NCBI GenBank assembly: GCA_051866775.1
Contig: JBJDXR010000003.1
Coordinates: 1 to 64,000 of the forward strand
Direction: 5' to 3'
Length of the DNA: 64,000 nucleotides
Source: RUG626 sp051866775
Lineage (GTDB): Bacteria; Bacillota; Clostridia; Oscillospirales; Oscillospiraceae
The notes below the pieces were generated by a model. That model saw nothing but the letters and a program-made list of their open reading frames with translations. It did not search any database and was not told where the DNA came from. This document shows positions 7,500 to 15,871 of this stretch, in pieces (the stretch's first letter is position 1; every line of letters begins with the position of its first letter). The translations under genes and the position numbers were made by a program.

Positions 7500-9377
7500 A
7501 TGACTGATATATCCGTTCAAAAAATTAAAATCGCCTTTGAGCAGGGAACGGACATTCTGCGCGGCGTGACCTTTGATGTGACCGCGGGGGAGCATGTCGG
7601 CATACTCGGCAGAAACGGTGCGGGAAAGACCACGCTTTTCCGCATAATAACAGGTGAGCTTTCACCTGATGAGGGACAGGTAGTGACTGCCCCGGGAAAA
7701 CGCATAGGGGTTTTATCCCAAATACCCGTATACCCTGATGGATTTACAGGTGAGGATGTGCTTAAAACCGCACAGCAGCGCGTCTTTGACATGGAGAAGG
7801 AGATGCGCGATATAGAAAAGCGCCTGTCTGAGGGGGAGGCCGACCCTGCGGAGCTTAAACGGTATGACCACCTGTCGTCTGAGTTTTTAAGGCTCGGCGG
7901 ATATGAGCTTAAGCGTTTTCGCGATATGGTCGCAAACGGACTTGGCATACCGGACATACAGAGGGAGCAGCTTTTTTCGGAGCTTTCCGGCGGGGAGAGG
8001 ACGCGCCTAAATCTGGCGAGGCTTATACTTGAGGACACGGATATCCTGCTTCTGGACGAACCGACGAACCACCTGGACATGAGTGCCGCCGAGTGGCTTG
8101 AGGAGCACATATCGAGATTTAAGGGGACAGTACTTACCATATCCCACGACAGGTATTTTCTCGATAAGACCGCCCAGCGCATAATTGAGATAGCGGATGG
8201 TCAGGCGGAGTTTTACAGCGGTAACTATTCCTTTTATCTGGAGGAGAAGCAGCGCCGCTATGAGGAGCGCCTGCGCAAGTACGAGAAGGAGCAGGCGAAG
8301 ATCGCGCAGCTTCAAAAGGCCGCGGATGACCTTCACCTGTGGGCGTTTATGGGGAACGACAAGCTGCACAAGCGAGCCTTCTCTATTGAGAAGCGCATCG
8401 AGAAAATGGCTGTAACGGAAAAGCCCAAGGCAGAGGCAAAAATGAAGACGCGCTTCGGTGAGAGGGACTTTCACGGGGATGAGGTCCTGTGTGCCAAGTC
8501 CGTAGCCAAGAGCTTTGGGGACAGGACGCTTTTTCATGACCTTGACCTTGTCATAGAGCCGGGGGAGCGCGTCGCCCTTATCGGGGATAACGGCACCGGA
8601 AAGTCTACCCTTGTGAAAATGATAATGAACGAGGAGACAACGGATTACGGATATATCCGCATCGGCCCAGCTGTTAAAACCGCATATCTTCCGCAGATGG
8701 TCACATTTGAGGACGAAAATCTTTCGGTGCTTGAGTGCATGATGTATGAGGGCAGGTGTACCCAGCAGCAGGCGCGTGACAGGCTCGCGGCGTATCTTTT
8801 CCGGGGAGAGGACGTTTTTACTCAGGTATCGCAGCTCTCCGGCGGGGAGAAGAGCAGGCTTAAGCTGTGTATGCTGATGAAGAGCGACATCAACTTCCTG
8901 ATACTCGATGAGCCGACGAACCATCTTGACGCAGCGTCCAGGGAGTGGATAGAGGAGGCGCTGTCGGACTACAGTGAGGCGCTGCTGTTTGTCTCCCACG
9001 ACAGGTATTTTATAAACCGCTTTGCAACAAGAATATGGGAGATAAGCGGCGGGGAGCTTCACGACTACCGCTGCGGATATGAGAGGTACCGCAGCATATT
9101 GGAACGGCAGCAGATAACTGCGCGCCAGCAGACGGAGCCGGAAAAGAAAGAGAAGCCCGTAAGGGAAAAAAAGAAGCCCGCTTATTCCAAGGACAAGCAG
9201 CTTGCACGTCTGGAGCGTGAGATTGCAGCTCTGGAGGGAAAAGTGAGGGATAACGAGACGGCGCAGGAGCAGAACGCGTCGGACTATGCCAGGCTCATGG
9301 AGCTTACGGCGCAGCACGAGGAAATGGACAAGGAGCTTGAGAAGCTCTATTCGCAGTGGGAGGAGCTGGCACAATGA
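7500..9377 (+). CDS. ABC-F family ATPase (YdiF-like)
   Basis: A 625-residue protein with two ABC domains and no membrane segments, as in the ABC-F translation factors. Walker A motifs are GRNGAGKTT (about residue 38) and GDNGTGKST (about 360). Signatures are LSGGERTRLNLARL and LSGGEKSRLKLCML, and both Walker B motifs read DEPTNHLD. The inter-domain linker (about residues 240-320) is rich in Lys/Glu helices, and a coiled-coil tail (about 545-625) follows. The family acts on the ribosome; whether this member gives antibiotic resistance cannot be told. Its stop overlaps the start of the next gene (ATGA). Confidence 0.9.
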   Translation: MTDISVQKIKIAFEQGTDILRGVTFDVTAGEHVGILGRNGAGKTTLFRIITGELSPDEGQVVTAPGKRIGVLSQIPVYPDGFTGEDVLKTAQQRVFDMEKEMRDIEKRLSEGEADPAELKRYDHLSSEFLRLGGYELKRFRDMVANGLGIPDIQREQLFSELSGGERTRLNLARLILEDTDILLLDEPTNHLDMSAAEWLEEHISRFKGTVLTISHDRYFLDKTAQRIIEIADGQAEFYSGNYSFYLEEKQRRYEERLRKYEKEQAKIAQLQKAADDLHLWAFMGNDKLHKRAFSIEKRIEKMAVTEKPKAEAKMKTRFGERDFHGDEVLCAKSVAKSFGDRTLFHDLDLVIEPGERVALIGDNGTGKSTLVKMIMNEETTDYGYIRIGPAVKTAYLPQMVTFEDENLSVLECMMYEGRCTQQQARDRLAAYLFRGEDVFTQVSQLSGGEKSRLKLCMLMKSDINFLILDEPTNHLDAASREWIEEALSDYSEALLFVSHDRYFINRFATRIWEISGGELHDYRCGYERYRSILERQQITARQQTEPEKKEKPVREKKKPAYSKDKQLARLEREIAALEGKVRDNETAQEQNASDYARLMELTAQHEEMDKELEKLYSQWEELAQ

Positions 9378-10132
9378 AAAAATATCTCGGCTACATAATT
9401 GCAGCCGCAGTGTGCCTGATACTCGGACTTTTTCTGAAATTTGCACTTTTAGGCTACAGTTTTATGGCCTACGGCTTTTTCGCTGCGGCGCTTGTTTTAC
9501 TGTGCTATCTGGGACTTCGGCTGCTGCTTCCAAAATGTGAGAAGCTGTCGCGCACGCTCAATAAGATATTGACCTATGGGCTTATCTTGTTTTTGGTGGC
9601 CATGGTAGTGACGGAGAGCTGTCTTATTAATGAGGCGCGCTCTGAGCGGGACACAGCGGCAGACTATGCCATTGTCCTTGGCGCGGGGGTGAACGGTACC
9701 ACGCCCTCCCGTTCCCTGTGGGCGCGGCTTGAGGCGGCCCTCGCATATGCCCAGGAGAATCCGGAGGCCATCATCGTCGTCTCCGGGGGACAGGGGCCGG
9801 GAGAGGCGATCACCGAGGCGGAGTGCATGTTCCGCTGGCTTACCGAGCGGGGTGTCCCGGCGGAGCGGATCCTTATGGAGGACAAGTCGGAGAGTACGGA
9901 GGAGAATATGCGCTTCTCCCGGGAGGTGATCCTCGCCCATGATCCGGACTTCAGCGGGAAGGTCTGTATCATCACTGAAGGGTTCCATGTCATGCGGGCG
10001 CGGATAGTCGCTATGGACAACGGTATGGAGCATGTGACTATAGTCTCGGCTTACAACGGGCTTCCGGTATTGACGGCAAACTATTATTTTCGGGAGGCGT
10101 TCGCCTTCTGGTACTATATGCTGACAAGATAA
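9374..10132 (+). CDS. YdcF/ElyC/SanA-like membrane protein (DUF218)
   Basis: A 252-residue protein with three hydrophobic N-terminal segments (about residues 5-85) followed by a DUF218 domain. The domain shows the family strands DYAIVLGAGVNG, AIIVVSGGQGPGE and the SEST-EN segment where a small-molecule site lies in relatives. Family members are linked to cell-envelope synthesis and vancomycin sensitivity in enterobacteria, but the reaction is not known. It is translationally coupled to the ABC-F gene by an ATGA overlap. The longer frame to 9356 lacks a ribosome binding site. Confidence 0.8.
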   Translation: MKKYLGYIIAAAVCLILGLFLKFALLGYSFMAYGFFAAALVLLCYLGLRLLLPKCEKLSRTLNKILTYGLILFLVAMVVTESCLINEARSERDTAADYAIVLGAGVNGTTPSRSLWARLEAALAYAQENPEAIIVVSGGQGPGEAITEAECMFRWLTERGVPAERILMEDKSESTEENMRFSREVILAHDPDFSGKVCIITEGFHVMRARIVAMDNGMEHVTIVSAYNGLPVLTANYYFREAFAFWYYMLTR

Positions 10133-10210
10133 GAAGGGAATGATGTTGCGGTCTGCAAGCCGTACCGCCTATCTCCGGCAACACCGGGAGGGGATATTCA
10201 AAATTATAAT

Positions 10211-10246
10211 AGCAGCCTTAGACTTTCGGGTCGGGGCTGCTTTTTT
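10211..10246 (+). terminator. Rho-independent terminator
   Basis: AGCAGCC pairs with GGCTGCT across an 18-nt loop and is followed by TTTTTTA. It ends the ABC-F/YdcF operon. Confidence 0.75.
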
Positions 10247-10273
10247 ATATTGCGCAAAAAAATTTTTCGCTGG

Positions 10274-10321
10274 TGCAACCGGGACACCATGTTTTTGATG
10301 TATAGTAGTGAAGGCCTTCAC
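10274..10321 (+). promoter_or_regulatory. Putative ECF promoter and dyad for the sigma gene at 10343
   Basis: TGCAAC (10274-10279) is followed after 21 nt by TATAGT (10301-10306) and then by the perfect 14-bp palindrome GTGAAGGCCTTCAC (10308-10321). The ribosome binding site AAGGAG starts 8 nt later. The pattern repeats that of the two ECF genes at the left end of the window. Confidence 0.5.
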
Positions 10322-10342
10322 CTTTATCAAGGAGTTTTTAGC

Positions 10343-10900
10343 ATGGACGATCAAAAAATCGTGGCGCTTTACTGGGCACGCTCGGAGGAAGCCGTCGCGG
10401 AGACGGCGAAAAAATATTCCGGGTACTGCCGCAGCATCGCCTATAATATTTTGCAAAACCGCGAGGACGCGGAGGAGTGTGTCAATGACGCGTACATAAG
10501 GGCGTGGGGGGCCATCCCACCCCACCGGCCTGAGCGGCTGAGTGCCTTTTTGGGAAAAATCACACGGAATCTGGCCCTGCAGCGGTATCTGAAAAACAGC
10601 GCCCGGAAGCGCGGCGGGGGCGAGGCGGCGCTGTCCCTTGCCGAGCTTGAGGAGTGCCTGCCGGCCGCGGGCGGTGACGGCATATCAGACGACATTGCCC
10701 TGCGGGAGGCACTGGAGCGGTTTCTGCGCGCCCAGCCGAAGGAGGCCCGCGTGCTGTTCACGCTGCGGTACTTTTATATGTACCCGATCTCCCAGATCGC
10801 CGCGAAGCTGGGCATGAGCGAGAGCCGTGTGAAATCAGCGCTGTTCCGCCTGAGGAAGAAGCTCCGCGCCCATCTGGAAAAGGAGGGAATTATGCTATGA
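10343..10900 (+). CDS. ECF-type RNA polymerase sigma factor
   Basis: A 185-residue sigma factor, paralogous to the one at 461-1024. Region 2 includes NILQNREDAEECVNDAYIRAW (about residues 40-60); region 4 is at about 120-180, with LGMSESRVKSALFRLRKKL as helix-turn-helix. A Gly/Ala/Glu-rich linker joins them. The ATG at 10343 is chosen because AAGGAG sits 8 nt upstream. The stop overlaps the start of the next gene by 4 nt (ATGA), coupling it to a membrane protein that may control it. Confidence 0.9.
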   Translation: MDDQKIVALYWARSEEAVAETAKKYSGYCRSIAYNILQNREDAEECVNDAYIRAWGAIPPHRPERLSAFLGKITRNLALQRYLKNSARKRGGGEAALSLAELEECLPAAGGDGISDDIALREALERFLRAQPKEARVLFTLRYFYMYPISQIAAKLGMSESRVKSALFRLRKKLRAHLEKEGIML

Positions 10901-12312
10901 AAAGTGAGAGACTTTTAAGCGCCGTTGGGCAGCTGCCGGATGACATTCTGCTGGAGGCGGCGCTGGCCCTGGAGAAGCACCACAGTGGACGCAGACTCCG
11001 GCGGGCCGCCGTAGCCGTTGCCGCTGCGGCAGCCGTCCTTCTCTTTACGCTGTTTACCGCCATGGCTCTAAGCGAGGACTTTCGCCTTGACGTGTTCCGC
11101 TTCCTGCACATTTCCGCCGCCGAAGAGGTCCTGCCGGTGGAGGAGGAGCCGGAGTGCGACGGCAGGGTGGAGGTCATCCACCGGGACACCGTGGGCGGGG
11201 CCTTCGAGGTGGAGTATATCCGCATTGGCGGCGGTTTTGATATAATAAACGGCGTCATCTGTCTGTATGACACGGACGAGACCCAGACCTTTTATAACGG
11301 CGGACGGGTCACCTTTTACGGGGTTGGGGACGGCGGCGTCTCGGTGCTCCCGGCGGAGCATTTCGAGACGGAGCTTTCCTGGAGCGGCGGCACCTATCCC
11401 ATCGAGTTCGACTGGTGCGTAAACGATGGGGAGCTCGCCCTGTTCGCCTACGGCACCAAGAGCGCGGGCAATGACCTGTACTGGGGCGCCTCTCCCATTC
11501 CGGGGCGGACCGACGCGGTATTGCTGACGATGTCGGCCGGGCGGCAGGATACCTATACGGAGCAGCTGCTCCTGCTGGATATTGAGACCAGCGCCGTCAC
11601 CGACCCGCTGGAGGGGTGCGGTGTAGAGGAGCTCACCGGCATCATAAACACGGAGTTCTCCCCCGACCTTCGCCGGGCGCTCATCTCCACGGACAAGGGG
11701 GAGACGATCTGGTACTGCGACGCCGATACTCACACCCTGACGCCGGTCCGGGAGCTGGCCGGGCGCGATGTTGACGGGAGCTGGTTTATCGATAACGATA
11801 CCCTGCTTCAGTACTCCATGAACGAGGACTATCTGTGGACCTACTGGACGCTGTCTCTGAGGGACGGCAGCACCCGGGAGATCCTGACGGATGTGCCCTA
11901 CCTGGGCAGCCACGACAGCACATGGGGCATCTACACCTGCGGGCAGCGGTACGGCCTCTGGATCGGAGAGGATGGCGACACTTGGGTGTGCGACCTACTC
12001 ACCGGGGAGCGGACCCTGGTGGAGGGCTTTATCTATCCGGATTACCGGAGCGCCCATGTGATACCCAACCGTGCCGGAGACAAGCTTCTGTTTCTGACCA
12101 CTGAGAACCTCCCTGCCAGCCTTGCCGTCTCCTCCCTGGGAATCCTGGATCTTGAGAGCCACGGCTTTACTGTTCTCGACCGCACGGGCTATGAGGAGCG
12201 GCGGGAGGCCGCCGTCAGCTGGTTTGACGATGACCGGGTCTTTATACGGGCCCTGGTTGAGGAGGGGGAAAACTACCTCTACCTCTACAGCCTGACTGAT
12301 GGCGCCGCATAA
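10897..12312 (+). CDS. Membrane-anchored sigma-factor partner with beta-propeller-like domain
   Basis: A 471-residue protein coupled by ATGA to the sigma factor. About 36 cytoplasmic residues, one membrane helix (about 37-58, very Ala-rich) and a large extracytoplasmic domain follow. That domain has repeating hydrophobic strands with motifs such as FSPDLRRALIST, IWYCDADTHTL and GILDLESHGFTVLD, which suggests a TolB/WD-type beta-propeller. Such domains bind ligands or partner proteins outside the membrane. A sensor or anti-sigma role is inferred from coupling; no known anti-sigma domain is recognised. Confidence 0.6.
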   Translation: MKSERLLSAVGQLPDDILLEAALALEKHHSGRRLRRAAVAVAAAAAVLLFTLFTAMALSEDFRLDVFRFLHISAAEEVLPVEEEPECDGRVEVIHRDTVGGAFEVEYIRIGGGFDIINGVICLYDTDETQTFYNGGRVTFYGVGDGGVSVLPAEHFETELSWSGGTYPIEFDWCVNDGELALFAYGTKSAGNDLYWGASPIPGRTDAVLLTMSAGRQDTYTEQLLLLDIETSAVTDPLEGCGVEELTGIINTEFSPDLRRALISTDKGETIWYCDADTHTLTPVRELAGRDVDGSWFIDNDTLLQYSMNEDYLWTYWTLSLRDGSTREILTDVPYLGSHDSTWGIYTCGQRYGLWIGEDGDTWVCDLLTGERTLVEGFIYPDYRSAHVIPNRAGDKLLFLTTENLPASLAVSSLGILDLESHGFTVLDRTGYEERREAAVSWFDDDRVFIRALVEEGENYLYLYSLTDGAA

Positions 12313-12329
12313 GGAAAACCGGAGATACA

Positions 12330-12360
12330 AAAGGGGCCTGGACAAAGTCCAGGCCCCTTT
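12330..12360. terminator. Bidirectional Rho-independent terminator
   Basis: AAAGGGGCCTGGAC pairs perfectly with GTCCAGGCCCCTTT. It lies between two convergent genes and can stop transcription from both sides. Confidence 0.85.
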
Positions 12361-12375
12361 AAGTCTTTTTGCAGT

Positions 12376-13521
12376 TTACATGAGCTTGCGGAAGAGCTCC
12401 TTCAGCTCCGCAACACTTGTGTCCCGCGGATTTCCGGGGCGGCAGGCGTCGGCATAGGCCGACTCGGCCAAAAAGTCAAGATCCTCCTCGCGGAGAGCCT
12501 CCAGCTTCGTGGGGATACCTACATCGACGGAAAGCTGCCGGACGGCGTCCACCGCGGCCCTGCGGTACTCCTCCCGGCTCATGGCGTCCACGCCCTCAAC
12601 GCCCATGGCGCGGGCAATCTCCCGGTATTTTTCACCTGTCTCCGGGGCGTTGTACTCCATGACGATGGGCAGCATCATGGCGCAGGCCACGCCGTGGGGC
12701 GTGTCATAGACGGCGCCTAACGTGTGGGCCATGGAGTGGGCGATGCCCAGACCTACGTTTGAGAAGCCCATGCCTGCGACATATTGGCCGAGCGCCATGC
12801 CCTCGCGCCCCTCCGGGGTGTTGGCGACTGCCCCGCGAAGTGACCGGGCGATGATCTCAATGGCCTTCAGATGGAACATGTCGGTCATCTCCCATGCGGC
12901 CTTGGTGATATACCCTTCAATGGCGTGAGTGAGGGCGTCCATACCGGTGGAGGCGGTCAGCCCCTTGGGCATGGTGGACATCATGTCAGGATCAACTATG
13001 GCCACGACCGGCATATCGTGGGGGTCAACACAGACGAATTTGCGCTTACGCTCCACATCGGTGATGACGTAGTTGATGGTGACCTCTGCCGCAGTGCCGG
13101 CTGTGGTGGGGACGGCGATGATCGGCTTGCAGGGGTTCTTTGTTGGGGCGACGCCCTCCAGGCTGCGCACGTCAGCAAACTCGGGGTTCGCGGCAATGAT
13201 GCCGATTGCCTTGGCGGTGTCCATTGAGGAGCCGCCGCCCACGGCGATGATATAATCGGCGCCTGCCTTTGTGAACGCAGCCACGCCGCTCTGTACGTTT
13301 TCAATGGTGGGGTTAGCCTTGATATCCGAGTAAACCTCGTATGCAAGGCCCTCCTTGTCCAGAATGTCCGTCACCTTCTTGGTGACGCCGAATTTGAGAA
13401 GGTCGGGGTCGGAGCAGAGAAGTGCTTTCTTAAAGCCGCGGGCCTTGGCCTCAGCGGCCACCTCGGCCACCGCCCCGGCGCCGTGATAAGAGGTCTCGTT
13501 GAGCATAATACGGTTTGCCAT
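12376..13521 (-). CDS. fucO: Lactaldehyde reductase (iron-dependent alcohol dehydrogenase)
   Basis: A 381-residue group III alcohol dehydrogenase that closely follows the E. coli FucO pattern from start (MANRIMLNET) to end. FucO reduces L-lactaldehyde to 1,2-propanediol with NADH during anaerobic fucose or rhamnose use. Visible are the dinucleotide loop GGGSSMDTAKAIG (near residue 96), the segments PTTAGTAAEVTINYVITD and RKFVCVDPHDMPVV, and iron ligands Asp and His in TGMDALTHAIEGY plus two His in HSMAHTLGA and TPHGVA. The gene stands alone with its own promoter; no fucose isomerase, kinase or aldolase is nearby. A role with another aldehyde is possible. Confidence 0.88.
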   Translation of the reverse strand: MANRIMLNETSYHGAGAVAEVAAEAKARGFKKALLCSDPDLLKFGVTKKVTDILDKEGLAYEVYSDIKANPTIENVQSGVAAFTKAGADYIIAVGGGSSMDTAKAIGIIAANPEFADVRSLEGVAPTKNPCKPIIAVPTTAGTAAEVTINYVITDVERKRKFVCVDPHDMPVVAIVDPDMMSTMPKGLTASTGMDALTHAIEGYITKAAWEMTDMFHLKAIEIIARSLRGAVANTPEGREGMALGQYVAGMGFSNVGLGIAHSMAHTLGAVYDTPHGVACAMMLPIVMEYNAPETGEKYREIARAMGVEGVDAMSREEYRRAAVDAVRQLSVDVGIPTKLEALREEDLDFLAESAYADACRPGNPRDTSVAELKELFRKLM

Positions 13522-13577
13522 TGTAAACTCTCCTTATCATAAGTAATATTTCGTTGTTTTTTTAACGAACTATTTCT

Positions 13578-13605
13578 ATTGTAATCCTAAAAACCGCAAA
13601 GTAAA
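13578..13605 (-). promoter_or_regulatory. Candidate promoter of fucO
   Basis: On the minus strand TTTACT (13605-13600), a 16-bp spacer and TACAAT (13583-13578). The fucO ribosome binding site AAGGAG follows about 50 nt later. Confidence 0.4.
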
Positions 13606-13679
13606 GAGGGAAAATGTAAATAATGCATAAACTTCTCAAGGGTAGAGTCTGACCGCAGCGGGAAGAGGAAAACTAATAT

Positions 13680-13708
13680 TTGACAAAATATGTAACTTTT
13701 AATATAAA
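13680..13708 (+). promoter_or_regulatory. Near-consensus sigma-A promoter in an AT-rich gap
   Basis: TTGACA (13680-13685), 17 bp, TATAAA (13703-13708). It points toward a 60-codon open frame at 13795. The surrounding 13,520-13,770 stretch is AT-rich and otherwise holds only the fucO promoter. Confidence 0.5.
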
Positions 13709-13794
13709 TTTTTATAATTTAAAAAAATATATATATGCTGGGGAAATTACTTTACCGATTATAGACGTAAAATGCCACCCACTGCGGGGCGGAG

Positions 13795-13977
13795 ATGCAG
13801 ACTGACGGTAAGCTGCCTGCGGAAATCTGTCCATCCTGCGTGGAGGCCTATGTGACGGAGAAGGCGCTTGATTTATCGGTCAATCTGGACATGGCCGAGT
13901 CCGATAAAAAGAGGGCGCAGCTGCGCGCCGAGATCATGCGGATGTTTTTTGCTGTATTCGATTCTCAAATTTGTTGA
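13795..13977 (+). CDS. Small hypothetical ORF or gene remnant
   Basis: A 60-codon frame with GC-rich third positions like the real genes of this window, lying behind a near-consensus promoter. It encodes a CPSC pair near residue 12 and a charged helix (DMAESDKKRAQLRAEIMRMF). The GGAG before its ATG touches the start codon, which is a poor ribosome-binding distance. In-frame codons continue upstream to a stop at 13768, so it may be the 3' remnant of a longer zinc-binding protein. I do not recognise the family. Confidence 0.3.
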   Translation: MQTDGKLPAEICPSCVEAYVTEKALDLSVNLDMAESDKKRAQLRAEIMRMFFAVFDSQIC

Positions 13978-13996
13978 CAGAGATCCTCAAGGGAAA

Positions 13997-14479
13997 TTAC
14001 AATTTTAAGACAGCAACTACTTCGTCTCCATCCATCTCGCCATTTTCTTTAAATCCCATCTTGGCATACAAAGATTTACCAACCATATTTTCAGGATCAT
14101 AAGATACCCAACAATACCCAGCCTTTCCGCATGGCCACGTCCTGATGTAGGCGAGGGCTGCTTCCATTGCCTCTTTTCCAAATCCCCGTCCCTGGAAACG
14201 CTCATCGATCATCAATCGCCAAATACAATAACTATCATTTGCAATCTGCGGTTCCTCGTCATCTCCGATGGTTCCGTAACCGATCATCAAAAATCCAACC
14301 GGCTTATCATCCTCATACAGTCCGAATGGCAACGCCACATATCCTTCTTCCCTTGCGGCAAATGCTTCAATCACGCTGCATCCGTTTGATGCAACAAAAT
14401 CTTTTTCACTCTGGCCTTTTGTCACTTTGAGATGAACAATATCCCACACGTTTTCCATATTAAGCTTCACTAATTTCAT
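13997..14479 (-). CDS. GNAT-family N-acetyltransferase
   Basis: A 160-residue acetyltransferase resembling the Bacillus BltD/PaiA-type enzymes that acetylate polyamines or small amines with acetyl-CoA. Motif A is visible as RLMIDERFQGRGFGKEAMEAAL (about residues 90-110, the pyrophosphate-binding Q/RxxGxG/A loop reads QGRGFG), and the C-terminal NMVGKSLYAKMGFKE segment is typical. ATG 14479 is chosen because GAGGTG lies 7 nt upstream. Base composition is clearly more AT-rich than flanking genes and the gene sits alone, so horizontal acquisition is likely. The substrate is not predictable. Confidence 0.8.
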   Translation of the reverse strand: MKLVKLNMENVWDIVHLKVTKGQSEKDFVASNGCSVIEAFAAREEGYVALPFGLYEDDKPVGFLMIGYGTIGDDEEPQIANDSYCIWRLMIDERFQGRGFGKEAMEAALAYIRTWPCGKAGYCWVSYDPENMVGKSLYAKMGFKENGEMDGDEVVAVLKL

Positions 14480-14600
14480 GTACTGGCACCTCATTTTAAA
14501 TCCAGTTTACCTCATTCTTTTGGCAATTAGAGTATAGCACAAATTGTGAAGAACTCTATCATTATGCTCTCTATTGGCCAAAAAGGAAAAGGGTGCTTTT

Positions 14601-14628
14601 AAAGCCCGTGCCGATCGGCACGGGCTTT
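14601..14628. terminator. Hairpin downstream of the M29 aminopeptidase gene
   Basis: A perfect 14-bp palindromic stem of AAAGCCCGTGCCGA and its complement. It follows the minus-strand operon end at 14645. The T-run on the minus strand is short. Confidence 0.6.
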
Positions 14629-14644
14629 ACTGTCTATTGGGCCG

Positions 14645-15871
14645 TCAAAATGCGAAGTTGCCGTCCGTAAATACGGGGATCTCCCAGCCATCGTGGGTGA
14701 CTCCGGTGATGGAGAGGTCCTTGGACCCTACCATGAAGTCCTCGTGCATGATGGAGTCATTCAGACCTGCCGCAATGCGCTCATCCTTATTCATATCTGC
14801 CGCGCCCTCTATCTGGGCATAAGCCGCGCCGAAAGCAAGGTGGCAGGAGGCGTTTTCATCAAACAGGGTGTTATAGAAGAGAAGTCCGGAATTGGAGATG
14901 GGGGAGTCATAGGGGACAAGGGCCACCTCGCCAAGATAGGAGGATCCCTCATCGGTGCTTATTGCCGTCTTTAAAAGCTCCTCACCCTTTTCCGCATGAA
15001 TTTCTACTATCTTTCCGTCTCTTATGACAAAGTGGAAATTATCCGCAATATCCCCGTTTATAACAAGGGGCTTTGTGGCGTAGACAATGCCGTTAACGCC
15101 GTCACGCTTGGGGGCGGTGAACACCTCCTCCGTGGGCATGTTGGCGTGGAAGGGGACTCCGCTTGCTGAAACGGAGCGTCCGCCGTCCCAGAAGTGCTTT
15201 TCCGGAAGCTCAACGGTAAGGTCGGTACCGAGGGAGTTTTTGTACTTGAGGTACTTAAAGTTATATTCATTAAGAAGCTCAACCCGGCGGCGAAGCGCGG
15301 AGGAGTGTTCCTTCCACTCGCTTACCGGGTCGTTATCCTCGGAAACCCTGACGGCTTCAAGGATAGCATCCCACTGTCTGGAGACAGCCTCTTCTTCACT
15401 TACTCCGGGGAACATCTTCTTCGCCCATGCCTTGTTGGGAACGGAAGCTATGCACCACTGGATCTTATCGGACATCTGAAGCTCTCTGAAGTGCTCCAGC
15501 GCCTTGCCGGAGGCGACGGAAGACCTGCGGATGCGGTCGGGATCCACGCCTGAAAGAGCCTCGGGGTCCTCAGAATATATAGTGAGGAATGCCGCGCCTT
15601 CTTCGGCAAGAGTATTCAGCATGTCGGCCTTCCAGGGCCTTACAGTGTCAAATATATCATTGTCTGCGTAAAGATAAGTCTCACGGGAAATAACATCGTC
15701 CGACCAGCGCAGCTCCACCGTACGGCAGCCGGCCCTGTAGGCCTCCCTGACACACAGGCGGGCAAATTCGGCGGCATCCACCGGGGCGGATATCACAAGA
15801 GTCTGCCCTTTTTGGACGTTGATCCCGGAGCTTACCACAAGTCTTGCGTATTTTTCAAGTCTCTCGTCCAT
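14645..15871 (-). CDS. Aminopeptidase (M29 family, AmpS-like)
   Basis: A 408-residue cytosolic metallo-aminopeptidase of the thermophilic aminopeptidase T/AmpS family, which removes N-terminal residues from peptides. Metal-binding segments are visible: NMPTEEVFTAP (Glu), YLGEVALVPY (Glu), and the C-terminal His/Asp residues in NDSIMHEDFMVG. The length matches the family. Its ATG lies inside the end of trmD (17-nt overlap) with GGAGG just upstream, so it is translated as the last gene of the ffh-trmD operon. In most Firmicutes rplS follows trmD; here the peptidase takes that place. Confidence 0.88.
   Translation of the reverse strand: MDERLEKYARLVVSSGINVQKGQTLVISAPVDAAEFARLCVREAYRAGCRTVELRWSDDVISRETYLYADNDIFDTVRPWKADMLNTLAEEGAAFLTIYSEDPEALSGVDPDRIRRSSVASGKALEHFRELQMSDKIQWCIASVPNKAWAKKMFPGVSEEEAVSRQWDAILEAVRVSEDNDPVSEWKEHSSALRRRVELLNEYNFKYLKYKNSLGTDLTVELPEKHFWDGGRSVSASGVPFHANMPTEEVFTAPKRDGVNGIVYATKPLVINGDIADNFHFVIRDGKIVEIHAEKGEELLKTAISTDEGSSYLGEVALVPYDSPISNSGLLFYNTLFDENASCHLAFGAAYAQIEGAADMNKDERIAAGLNDSIMHEDFMVGSKDLSITGVTHDGWEIPVFTDGNFAF

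Noticed and set aside
6607..7500. 297-codon minus-strand frame opposite efp and the CD1247-type gene
   Set aside because: The hydrophobic Val/Ile runs are the mirror of Asp/Glu-rich codons on the plus strand.
8007..9446. Long open frame (479 codons) on the minus strand
   Set aside because: It lies antisense to the ABC-F ATPase gene, whose motifs are complete. The translated minus frame is Leu/Arg-rich with no domain, a usual shadow of GC-rich coding DNA.
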